From the NCBI GenBank assembly GCA_017305135.1, contig JAFKNA010000013.1, forward strand, positions 48,135 to 112,134: a DNA stretch of 64,000 nt, read 5' to 3'. The notes below the pieces were generated by a model that saw only the letters and a program-made list of their open reading frames with translations, was not told where the DNA came from and did not search any database. The position numbers and the translations under genes were made by a program. Below, in pieces: positions 6,067 to 14,078 of the stretch (positions within the stretch are counted from its first letter, which is position 1; each line of letters opens with the position of its first letter). Source of the DNA: Lysobacterales bacterium (GTDB lineage: Bacteria; Pseudomonadota; Gammaproteobacteria; Xanthomonadales; Rhodanobacteraceae).

Positions 6067-8631
6067 GTGTCGCTCCGGGACTACGCGAAGAAGCGGCGCT
6101 TCGACCGCACGCCCGAGCCCCGGCCGGAAGGATCGGCAGGCAAGGCAGGCCGCGAGCTGTTCGTGGTGCAGCTCCACCACGCGCGGCGCCGCCACTACGA
6201 TTTCCGCCTGCAGGTCGGCGACGTGCTGAAGAGCTGGGCCTGTCCCAAGGGGCCGAGCTACGACCCGAAGGTGAAGCGCCTGGCCGTGGAGGTCGAGGAT
6301 CATCCCGTCTCCTACGCCGCCTTCCAGGGCGACATTCCCGAGGGCTACGGCGCCGGCCACGTCGACACCTTCGACACGGGCGTGTGGGCGACGCAGGGCG
6401 ACGCCGAGGCGCAACTGGAGAAGGGCCACCTGCGCTTCGAACTGTTCGGCGAGCGCCTGAAGGGCGGCTGGCACCTGGTGCGCAGCCACCGCGCCGAAAA
6501 GAAGCCGGCGTGGTTCCTCATCAAGGACCAGGACGCCTATGTCTCCGAGATCGAAGCCGACGACCTGCTCGACGCGAACATGGTGGAGAGCACGCGCCGT
6601 GCCGCGGGCCGGAGCGGCGGCGCCAAGGAGGTCGCGGACAAGCTGGAGCGTGCGAAGCCGAAGGCGCCGCCGGCACCGCGGAAACGCCGCGCCGCGGCGG
6701 CGAACTGGATCGCCGGGATCGAGGGCGCGAAGAAGCGCGCGGTCGAGCCGGGCTTCTTCGCGCCGGAGTTGGCGACCCTGCGCGAGAGCCCGCCTACCGG
6801 CGACGACTGGCTCAACGAGACGAAATGGGACGGCTACCGCATCCTGACCTCCATTGCCCGCGGCAAGGTCGAATTCTGGTCGCGCAACGCGCTGCCATGG
6901 ACGCACAAGCTCCCGGAGATCCGCCAGGCGGTCGAAGCGCTCGGGCTCGATTCCGCGCAGCTCGACGGCGAGCTGATCGCGGTGACGAACGGGCAGCCCG
7001 ACTTCAACGCCCTGCAGCAGACGCTGTCCGGCGAGCGTGCCTCGCCGCTGGTCTACGTGCTGTTCGACGTGCCCTACCTCGAAGGGCACGACCTCTCGCG
7101 CGTCGCCCTGATCGACCGCAAGGAGGCGCTCGAACGCGTGCTGCGCGATGCGCCGGGCCAGCTGCGCTACAGCACGCACATCGTCGGCAATGGCGAGGCG
7201 GTGTTCCGCAGCGCGAGCGAAAGCGGCCTCGAAGGCATCATGTGCAAGCGCGCGACCTCGGGCTATCGGGGTGGCCGCGGCGACGACTGGGTGAAGGTCA
7301 AGCGCCTGGAATCCGACGAGTTCGCCGTGGTCGGCTACAACCCGCCCAAGGGCTCGCGGCAGGGATTCGGTGCGCTGCTGCTGGCCAGGCCGGCGCCGGA
7401 CGGCGGCTGGACCTACATGGGCCGGGTCGGGACGGGTTTCACGGACGAGATGCTGCGCGAACTGTCTGCATCGCTGGCGCACGGCGGCACCGCCAGGCCC
7501 GGCATCCCGATCGACAACACCGCCGAGGCGCCGCGCGATGCGAAGTGGATCCAGCCGACCGCCGTGGCGGAGGTGTTCTATCGCGGCATCGGCAACCAGG
7601 GCCTGCTGCGCCAGGCGAGCCTGAAGGCGATGCGCACGGACAAGTCACCGCTCGACCTCGGCGACAGCGACCGTCCGGATACGCCCGAGCCGGCCCCGCG
7701 TGCCGGCGCTGGCGCTGGCGGCAAGCGCCGCGCGGCGGCAACGGGCGATGACACCATCGCCATCACCCATCCGGATCGGGTTGTGTACCCGCAGGAGAAA
7801 TTCACCAAGCAGGACATCGTCGACTATTACCGGGCGGTGATGGACTGGTTCCTGCCCGGGGTGCTCGAGCGCCCGCTGTCGGTGATCCGCTGGCCGGGCG
7901 GCGTCGACAAGCCGAGCTTCTTCCAGAAGCATCTGCCGTCGGGTGGGTTGAAGCACGTCGGCACCGCACGCCTGAAGGAGGAGACCGGCGCCTCGGCGGT
8001 CTACCTGTACCCGACCGGCGCGGATTCCATCATCGAGCTGGTCCAGTACAACGCCATCGAATTCCATCCGTGGGGCGCGCAGGTCGACAATCCCGACTGC
8101 GCGGACCGCGTGGTGTTCGACCTCGACCCCGGTCCGGACGTGGAATGGGATCGCGTCAAGGCCGCCGCGCGCCTGATCCACCGCTTGCTCGACCAGCTCG
8201 GCCTGGAAAGCTGGCTGCGCACCACCGGCGGCAAGGGCCTGCACGTCGTCGTGCCGCTTAACCCGCCCGCGCCCTGGGATGACGTCAAGGAATTTTCGCG
8301 CGGCTTTGCCGAGAGCCTGGCGGCGATGCACCCGCTGGAGTTCGTCGCCACCAGCACCAAGGCACGCCGCACGGGCAGGATCTACGTCGATTACCTGCGC
8401 AACGGCCGCGGCGCGACGGCCATCGCCTCCTACTCCCTGCGCGGCCGCCCCGGTGCGCCCGTGGCCATGCCCTTGCGGTGGACCGAGCTTGCACGGCTGC
8501 GCAGCGGCGCGCAGTTCGACCTGCGCTCGGCGCTGGCGCGCCTGAAGCGCCAGCGGATCGACCCATGGCGGGGCATCGACCAGGTCGAGCAGAGCCTCGG
8601 GGCAGTGCTCGAGGCGCTGGCGTCGAAGTAG
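6067..8631 (+). CDS. ligD: ATP-dependent DNA ligase LigD (PE-ligase-polymerase)
   Basis: An 854-residue protein joining broken DNA ends in bacterial non-homologous end joining, normally with Ku. Three domains are in the Pseudomonas order. The 3'-phosphoesterase (about 25-175) has 'QLHHARRRHYDFRLQ'. The ATP-dependent ligase (about 230-520) has the adenylated lysine in 'ETKWDGYR' (K253) and 'EGIMCKR'. The primase-polymerase (about 575-850) has the metal aspartates in 'VVFDLDPGPD'. All key residues seen are intact. The start is GTG at 6067, four bases after the DUF3606 gene. No ku gene is in this window, so the partner must lie elsewhere or be absent. Confidence 0.95.
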   Translation: MSLRDYAKKRRFDRTPEPRPEGSAGKAGRELFVVQLHHARRRHYDFRLQVGDVLKSWACPKGPSYDPKVKRLAVEVEDHPVSYAAFQGDIPEGYGAGHVDTFDTGVWATQGDAEAQLEKGHLRFELFGERLKGGWHLVRSHRAEKKPAWFLIKDQDAYVSEIEADDLLDANMVESTRRAAGRSGGAKEVADKLERAKPKAPPAPRKRRAAAANWIAGIEGAKKRAVEPGFFAPELATLRESPPTGDDWLNETKWDGYRILTSIARGKVEFWSRNALPWTHKLPEIRQAVEALGLDSAQLDGELIAVTNGQPDFNALQQTLSGERASPLVYVLFDVPYLEGHDLSRVALIDRKEALERVLRDAPGQLRYSTHIVGNGEAVFRSASESGLEGIMCKRATSGYRGGRGDDWVKVKRLESDEFAVVGYNPPKGSRQGFGALLLARPAPDGGWTYMGRVGTGFTDEMLRELSASLAHGGTARPGIPIDNTAEAPRDAKWIQPTAVAEVFYRGIGNQGLLRQASLKAMRTDKSPLDLGDSDRPDTPEPAPRAGAGAGGKRRAAATGDDTIAITHPDRVVYPQEKFTKQDIVDYYRAVMDWFLPGVLERPLSVIRWPGGVDKPSFFQKHLPSGGLKHVGTARLKEETGASAVYLYPTGADSIIELVQYNAIEFHPWGAQVDNPDCADRVVFDLDPGPDVEWDRVKAAARLIHRLLDQLGLESWLRTTGGKGLHVVVPLNPPAPWDDVKEFSRGFAESLAAMHPLEFVATSTKARRTGRIYVDYLRNGRGATAIASYSLRGRPGAPVAMPLRWTELARLRSGAQFDLRSALARLKRQRIDPWRGIDQVEQSLGAVLEALASK

Positions 8632-8766
8632 CAGGGGAACCGGGGCCCCGCCACCTGCCGGGTATGGTGGGACCCCAGCCACCGCGGCCGCAGCGCCGGC
8701 GATCGGCAAGACGCGGGAAGGCGAATCGGCCTATTCTCGTGCCAGGCCTGACTCGAGAATCCCGTA

Positions 8767-9735
8767 ATGACGGAAACGGCGACTGCCTGGCAAGAAACGA
8801 CACCACCGGACGCGCCCGTCAGCGGCGTGGAGCGCCTGATCGCGCACGTGAAGACGCTGGCGCCGATCCGCATGGCGGTGGTGCATCCGTGCGATCCCTT
8901 GAGTCTCGCCGGGGCGATGGACGCGCGCGATGCCGGGATGATCGAGCCGGTGCTGATTGCGCCGGCGGCGAAGCTCGAGGGGGCGGCCGAGACGGCAGGC
9001 ATCGACCTCGCCGGCTGCGAGCGCATCGACGTGCCGCACAGCCACGCCGCCGCGGCGAAGGCGGCCGAGTTCGCCAGCCACGGCAAGGTGGAAGCGGTGA
9101 TGAAGGGCAGCCTGCATTCGGACGAGCTGATGGCGGCGATCGTGCCGGCGGCGGCGGGACTGCGTACCAAGCGGCGCATCTCGCACTGCTTCGTGATGGA
9201 GACGGCGGCCTATCCGCGGCCCTTCATCATCACCGATGCCGCGATCAACATCGCGCCGACGCTGGAGGAGAAGGCCGACATCGTGCAGAACGCCATCGAC
9301 CTCGCCCACGTCATCGGCGTGCCGAAACCCAAGGTCGCGATCCTGGCGGCGGTGGAGACGGTCAACCCGCGCATGCAGGCAACGCTCGATGCGGCGGCGC
9401 TGTGCAAGATGGCCGACCGCGGCCAGATCAGCGGCGGCATCGTGGACGGGCCGCTGGCCTTCGACAACGCCGTGTCGCCCGAAGCGGCACGGGTCAAGGG
9501 CATCGTGTCGGCGGTAGCCGGGCACGCCGACATCCTGGTCGTGCCGGACCTCGAAAGCGGCAACATGCTGGCCAAGCAGCTCGAGTTCATGGGCCATGCC
9601 GACAGCGCCGGCGTCGTGATCGGCGCACGCGTGCCGGTGGTGCTGACCAGCCGCGCCGATTCGCGCCAGGCGCGCCTGGCTTCCTGCGCCATTGCCCTGA
9701 TCCTCGCCCACCATTACCGCATCAGCCCGCCATGA
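8767..9735 (+). CDS. pta: Phosphate acetyl/butyryltransferase
   Basis: A 322-residue, single-domain PTA/PTB enzyme that moves an acyl group between CoA and phosphate in the cytoplasm. Visible family features are 'VMKGSLHSDELM', 'GLRTKRRISHCF', 'IITDAAINIAPTLEEKADI' and the C-terminal 'GARVPVVLTSRAD'. It lacks the N-terminal regulatory domain of long Pta proteins and resembles the short form found beside acetate kinase in many proteobacteria. Its TGA overlaps the ATG of ackA (ATGA), so the two are translationally coupled and together interconvert acyl-CoA and acetate or a similar acid with ATP. Acetyl versus butyryl specificity cannot be read from the sequence. Confidence 0.88.
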   Translation: MTETATAWQETTPPDAPVSGVERLIAHVKTLAPIRMAVVHPCDPLSLAGAMDARDAGMIEPVLIAPAAKLEGAAETAGIDLAGCERIDVPHSHAAAAKAAEFASHGKVEAVMKGSLHSDELMAAIVPAAAGLRTKRRISHCFVMETAAYPRPFIITDAAINIAPTLEEKADIVQNAIDLAHVIGVPKPKVAILAAVETVNPRMQATLDAAALCKMADRGQISGGIVDGPLAFDNAVSPEAARVKGIVSAVAGHADILVVPDLESGNMLAKQLEFMGHADSAGVVIGARVPVVLTSRADSRQARLASCAIALILAHHYRISPP

Positions 9736-10916
9736 CGCCGCTGATCCTGGTCCTCAACTGCGGTTCGTCGAGCATCAAGTTCGCGCTGTTCGACGTCTCC
9801 GCCGAGCCGATCCCGCGCCAGCCGCTGTGGAACGGCAAGGTGGACGGCATCACCGGGCCGCGCCCCACCTTCGGTGAAACCGGCGTCGCGCCGCATCCGC
9901 TACCGCTCGACCCGGAGCGGCCCTATCACGGTGCGCTCGCGCACATCCGCGAGCGCGTGCTGGCGAGGGTGGGGGCGGAGCAGCATATCGCCGCAGTGTC
10001 GCACCGGGTGGTGCACGGCGGCACCCGCTACGCCGATCCGGTGCGCATGGATGCATCGGTGCTGGCCGACCTCAAGGATTACATCCCGCTGGCGCCGCTG
10101 CACCAGCCGTTCGCGCTGGAGGCCATCGAGGAACTCTTCCGGCTCGAACCCACGCTGCCGCAGGTGGCCTGCTTCGATACCACCTTCCATCGCACGCAGC
10201 CCCTGACGGAGCAGATGTTCGCGCTGCCGTGGTCGGCCTGGGAGCGCGGCGTGCGCCGCTACGGCTTCCATGGCCTCTCCTACGAATACATGAGCCATGC
10301 GCTGCCCGAACGCCATGGCGACGCCGCGTACGGGCGCACCATCGTCGCCCACCTCGGCAGCGGCGCGAGCCTCTGCGCGATGCGGGACCTGGAAAGCGTC
10401 GCCACCAGCATGGGCTTTTCCGCCCTGGACGGGCTGATGATGGGCACGCGCTGCGGCTCGCTGGACCCGGGCGCGGTGATCTACCTGATGGAGATCGAGA
10501 AGCTTTCGCTCGATGAGGTGGCGCGGATGCTCTACCACGATTCGGGGCTGGCCGGCGTTTCCGGCGTGTCGCCCGACCCGCGCGAGCTCCTGCCGCTGGA
10601 AGCGGAGAACGAGCGCGTGCGCATCGCGCTTGCGCTCTACGTGCACCGCATCGTGCGCGAGATCGGCGCGCTGGCGGCGGTGCTCGGCGGACTCGACCTG
10701 CTGGTCTTCACCGCCGGCATCGGCGAGCACAACGCGGTGCTGCGCGAGCGGGTCTGCGCGGGGCTCGGATGGCTCGGCGTGCAGCTCGACGCCGATGCCA
10801 ACGCGCGCCATGACTCCGTCATTTCCAGCCCGGACAGCCGGGTGACGGTGGGCGTCGAGAACACCAACGAGGAATGGATCGCCGCCTGGCACGCGGCACG
10901 CCTGCTCGCCGTTTGA
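9732..10916 (+). CDS. ackA: Acetate kinase
   Basis: A 394-residue protein of normal length. Signature 1 'LNCGSSSIKFALFD' is at the N-terminus. 'YGFHGLSYEY' (the catalytic His region) and 'IVAHLGSGASLCA' (phosphate loop) are central, with 'MGTRCGSLDPGAVIYL' and the C-terminal 'FTAGIGEHNAVLRERVC'. It converts acetyl phosphate and ADP to acetate and ATP, or the reverse. The ATG at 9732 overlaps the stop of the upstream transferase. No terminator with a T-tract follows; instead there is a block of palindromic repeats. Confidence 0.95.
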   Translation: MTPLILVLNCGSSSIKFALFDVSAEPIPRQPLWNGKVDGITGPRPTFGETGVAPHPLPLDPERPYHGALAHIRERVLARVGAEQHIAAVSHRVVHGGTRYADPVRMDASVLADLKDYIPLAPLHQPFALEAIEELFRLEPTLPQVACFDTTFHRTQPLTEQMFALPWSAWERGVRRYGFHGLSYEYMSHALPERHGDAAYGRTIVAHLGSGASLCAMRDLESVATSMGFSALDGLMMGTRCGSLDPGAVIYLMEIEKLSLDEVARMLYHDSGLAGVSGVSPDPRELLPLEAENERVRIALALYVHRIVREIGALAAVLGGLDLLVFTAGIGEHNAVLRERVCAGLGWLGVQLDADANARHDSVISSPDSRVTVGVENTNEEWIAAWHAARLLAV

Positions 10917-10929
10917 GCCGCCCGAGTCG

Positions 10930-11250
10930 TCGTCCCGGCGAACGCCGGGACCCAGCGCCTTTGCAACTTGTGAAAGCGCTGGAATACCAAAGGGAAACCT
11001 GGCAAGTCTCTCGACGTCATGCCCGCGAAAGCGGGCATCCATTGAACGGATGCCGGGAGCAATCCATCGCGCCAGCCCCGAAGGGGCCCGGCGCATGGAG
11101 GCGCCGGGTAAAACAGCAACTTGGACTCCCGCTTTCGCGGGAGTGACGACTTGTTCAGGGTTTCGCATCCGCAGTGTGCCCTTTGGGCCATTCGTTGCGC
11201 GAATGTTCGCTTCGGCATCCTGCCTCTGCAGTCCGGCTTTCGCCGGAATG
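10930..11250. repeat. Cluster of REP-like palindromes (intergenic 10917-11300)
   Basis: The 384-base gap between ackA and the sigma factor gene holds no gene but several short hairpins: 'gtcccggcg' and 'cgccgggac' (10932-10951), 'atgcccgcgaaagcgggcat' (11019-11038), 'actcccgctttcgcgggagt' (11125-11144) and 'tccggctttcgccgga' (11232-11247). The second and third, together with flanking 'acttgttcag' sequence, recur in inverted orientation at 55910-56010. Similar units lie at 60650-61070. Confidence 0.8.
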
Positions 11251-11300
11251 ACGAGCTCTGGGTGCGCTGTGACCTGTTCAGGCCTTCCCTGACCTTCCCC

Positions 11301-12599
11301 TCAGTGCCCATCGGCTGCGGAGGCGAGCGCGGCGGCGGCGCTGGCCGACGCGCGCGTGCGCATCAGCTCCGCTTCGCGTTCGTTGCCGGCGAGATCGGCG
11401 GCGCGAAGGAACTCGCGGCGGGCTTCGTCGTGGCGGCCGAGCCGCGCCAGGAGATCGCCGCGCACCGCAGGGAGCCAGGGATAGCGGCCGAGCGCGCGCT
11501 GGTCCTGGATCGTGTCGATCAGCTCCAGCGCGGCGACCGGACCTTCGGCCATGGAGATGGCGACGGCGCGGTTGAGCTGGATCACCGGAGAGGGCGCGAG
11601 GTCACCGAGCACGCCATAAAGCCGGGCGATTTCCGGCCAGTCGGTGGCGCGAGTGGAGGGTGCGCGCACGTGGCAGGCGGCGATGGCGGCCTGGAGCTGG
11701 TAGAAGCCGGGTCGGGCGGCAAGCCGCTCCGCCCGCGTCAGTGCGACGAGGCCGCGACGGATCAGCAGCCGGTCCCAACGGCTGCGATCCTGGTCGGCCA
11801 GCAGGATCGGACGACCCTCGGCGTCGGCGCGCGCCGGCATGCGTGCGGCCTGGAGTTCCATCAGCGCGGCAAGGCCGTGCACCTCCGCTTCCGCCGGCGC
11901 GTGGCTCGCCAGCATGCGGCCCAGGCGCAGCGCCTCGGCGGCGAGATCGGGGCGCATCCACTCGCTGCCGGCGGTGGCGCTGTAGCCTTCGTTGAAGATC
12001 AGGTACAGCACCTCCAGCACCGAGGCGAGGCGCTCGCCGAGCGCGTCAGCCGACGGCAGCTCGAAGGGCACCGCGGCCTCGCGCAGGGTTCGCCTGGCGC
12101 GCACCAGCCGCTGCGCGATGGTCGGCTCGGAAACGAGGAAGGCGCGGGCGATTTCATGGGTGGTCAGGCCGACGACCACCTTGAGGGTCAAGGCGACGCG
12201 GGCGTCCTCGCCGAGCACCGGGTGGCAGGCGGTGAACACCAGGCGCAGCACGTCGTCCACAACACCTGCGCGCGCGTCCAGGTCATCCGTGGCATCGGGC
12301 ACGACCACGGCTCCGGTCGCCTCCATGTCCGCTTCGAGTTCGGCCAGCTTGCCGCTGGCGAGCCGATGACGGCGCTGCCGGTCGAGCGCGCGGTTCCTGG
12401 CGGTGGCCATCAGCCAGGCGCCGGGATTGTCCGGCACGCCACGACGGGGCCAGTGTTCCAGCGCGGCGACCAGCGCGTCCTGGGCGAATTCCTCGGCGAG
12501 GCCGAGGTCGCCGCCCAGGAGGCGCGCGAGGGCGCCAACGATCCTGGCCGATTCGATGCGCCACGTCGCCTCGATCGCGGTGCGGGTGGCCGCGTGCAC
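11301..12599 (-). CDS. ECF42-type RNA polymerase sigma factor with long C-terminal extension
   Basis: A 432-residue protein. The sigma region 2 part ('EEFAQDALVAALEHWPRRG', 'PGAWLMATARNRALDRQRR') and the region 4 part ('HEIARAFLVSEPTIAQRLVR') are followed by a ~230-residue extension ('LYLIFNEGYSATAG' and TPR-like helices to the end). This is the DUF6596-type layout of group ECF42. These sigma factors have no classical anti-sigma factor; the extension is reported to be needed for activity. The GTG at 12599 was chosen because homology begins there. It is the last gene of a four-gene minus-strand operon with two DGPF proteins and a VOC protein, the known ECF42 neighbourhood. Confidence 0.85.
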   Translation of the reverse strand: MHAATRTAIEATWRIESARIVGALARLLGGDLGLAEEFAQDALVAALEHWPRRGVPDNPGAWLMATARNRALDRQRRHRLASGKLAELEADMEATGAVVVPDATDDLDARAGVVDDVLRLVFTACHPVLGEDARVALTLKVVVGLTTHEIARAFLVSEPTIAQRLVRARRTLREAAVPFELPSADALGERLASVLEVLYLIFNEGYSATAGSEWMRPDLAAEALRLGRMLASHAPAEAEVHGLAALMELQAARMPARADAEGRPILLADQDRSRWDRLLIRRGLVALTRAERLAARPGFYQLQAAIAACHVRAPSTRATDWPEIARLYGVLGDLAPSPVIQLNRAVAISMAEGPVAALELIDTIQDQRALGRYPWLPAVRGDLLARLGRHDEARREFLRAADLAGNEREAELMRTRASASAAAALASAADGH

Positions 12600-12630
12600 G
12601 CTCAGCCGGCGACCTGCACGCCGCCCGTTC

Positions 12631-13071
12631 TCATGGCGCGGCCTCGGCGAGCTCGCCAGGGCAGTCCGCCGTCGCATCCATGGACGGATCCATCCAGGCC
12701 AGCTCCCAGATGTGGCCGTCCGGATCCTCGAAGGCGTGCTCGTACATGACGCCATGATCGCGGGCCTCCCGCGCCGCCCGGCCGCCGGCGGCGATGGCGC
12801 GGGCCACCAGCTCGTCCACCTCGTCGCGGCTGGTGCAGGAGAGGCAGATCATCACCTCGGCGACCTCGCCGGCATCGGCGATGCGCTTGCTGGTGAAGGT
12901 CTGGAAGAAACCCTCGACCAGCAGCATGGCGTAGATGCCCTCGCCGATCACCATGCAGGCCGCCTTCTCGTCGGTGAACCGCGGGTTGAAGGTGAAGCCG
13001 AGCGCCGCGAAGAAGGCCTTGCTGCGCGCGAGGTCCCGCACCGGCAGGTTGACGAAGATCTGCCGGCTCAT
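12631..13071 (-). CDS. VOC family (glyoxalase-like) protein
   Basis: A 146-residue protein. 'RQIFVNLPVRDLARSKAFF' starts the first beta-alpha-beta unit, and the end carries 'GVMYEHAFEDPDGHIWELAW', with the Glu expected as a metal ligand in glyoxalase/dioxygenase relatives. It belongs to the subgroup often called lactoylglutathione lyase-like; the substrate is unknown. Its start overlaps the stop of the upstream DGPF gene (ATGA) and it lies 31 bases ahead of the sigma gene, so it belongs to the same transcript. Confidence 0.85.
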   Translation of the reverse strand: MSRQIFVNLPVRDLARSKAFFAALGFTFNPRFTDEKAACMVIGEGIYAMLLVEGFFQTFTSKRIADAGEVAEVMICLSCTSRDEVDELVARAIAAGGRAAREARDHGVMYEHAFEDPDGHIWELAWMDPSMDATADCPGELAEAAP

Positions 13072-13484
13072 GCCGCACCTCCGCGCTGTTCGGCGTGCCA
13101 GCGCTGCAGGGCGGGGCTGTCGCCAAAATCCTCCGGCACGAACAGCGGCCGCACCTCGATGTCCACCTCGGCCCCGTCGCCGCCCGGGTTGGGAAAGCGG
13201 CGCGTCCACTCCAGCGCCTCCTCGCGCGAGCGCACCTCGATCAGGGTATAGCCGGCGACCAGCTCCTTGCTTTCCGTGAACGGGCCGTCGATCACCCGCG
13301 GCGTGCCGCTGCCGTAACGGATGCGCCAGCCGTCGCGGGTGGGCTTGAGCCCCGAGGCGTCGAGCAGCACGCCGGCGCGGGCGAGTTCGTCGTGGTAGTC
13401 GATCATCCGCGCGATGAGGGCGTCGTCCGGCATCTCGCCGGCTTCGCTCTGCGCGCTGGCCTTGACCAGGATCATGAATCGCAT
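13068..13484 (-). CDS. YCII/DGPF domain protein 1
   Basis: A 138-residue protein starting 'MRFMILVKASAQSEAGEMP', with the DGPF motif in 'DGPFTESKELVAGYTLIEV'. Such YCII-related proteins are the standard neighbours of ECF42 sigma factors; whether they act as targets, sensors or enzymes is unsettled. The ATG at 13484 fits the family start better than an upstream GTG/ATG six residues earlier. The stop overlaps the VOC gene start. Confidence 0.88.
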   Translation of the reverse strand: MRFMILVKASAQSEAGEMPDDALIARMIDYHDELARAGVLLDASGLKPTRDGWRIRYGSGTPRVIDGPFTESKELVAGYTLIEVRSREEALEWTRRFPNPGGDGAEVDIEVRPLFVPEDFGDSPALQRWHAEQRGGAA

Positions 13485-13595
13485 GGCACTGTCCTTCTGC
13501 ATCCACCGGAGCAGGTCGGAATGACCCGCGCCGACCGGCGGTTACCAGGACGACGCGCGGACGGGCGCGAAATCGACATCGGCCAAGGGACCGTT

Positions 13596-13952
13596 TCAGC
13601 CCTCGTGGCAGGGCGCCAGCCGGCGCACCTCGACGGTGCACCACTCCGCCGCCGGGCACTCGCCGGCCAGGGCGACCGCTTCCCCGTGGCTGGCGCAATC
13701 GAGAAGATAGTAGCCGCCGATCATCTCCTTGGCCTCGGCGAAGGGGCCATCCATCACCCGCACCTGGCCGTCGTTCCTGCTGACCCGCGCCGCCTGCTGG
13801 TGGGATGCGAGCGACCCGCTGCCGAGCAGGAGTCCGCGCCGCTCAAGCTCATCGCCAAAGCGCAGCATGCGGTCGTAGAGGTCGCGCGCCTCGGCCTCGC
13901 TGCGCGACTGCCGCTGGTCCGGTGGTTCGACGATGAGCAGCATCCAGGTCAT
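13596..13952 (-). CDS. YCII/DGPF domain protein 2
   Basis: A 118-residue protein with 'DGPFAEAKEMIGGYYLLDC', the DGPF signature, after an N-terminal strand 'TWMLLIVEPPDQR'. It heads the minus-strand ECF42 operon (13952 down to 11301). It lies 111 bases upstream of the second DGPF gene, so an internal promoter is possible. Its role is unknown beyond the conserved link to the sigma factor. Confidence 0.88.
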   Translation of the reverse strand: MTWMLLIVEPPDQRQSRSEAEARDLYDRMLRFGDELERRGLLLGSGSLASHQQAARVSRNDGQVRVMDGPFAEAKEMIGGYYLLDCASHGEAVALAGECPAAEWCTVEVRRLAPCHEG

Positions 13953-14078
13953 CGGGGCGCTCCGTGGGAGGGAGCGGCGATTCTAGGCCAGGCGCCGCAC
14001 TGCTGCCTGCAACGTTCATTCCCGGTTCGCCGCGGCCCGTTCAGTCTGGCCGGACATGGACCGGCCCGCCCTCTCCGC

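Noticed and set aside
8478-10916. An 812-codon plus-strand open frame
   Set aside because: Only its last 394 codons (acetate kinase) are real. The upstream part is a shadow of ligD and pta in another frame, with Arg/Ala/Gly-rich nonsense composition.
11121-12749. A 542-codon plus-strand open frame
   Set aside because: It is antisense to the ECF42 sigma factor and has no recognisable domain.
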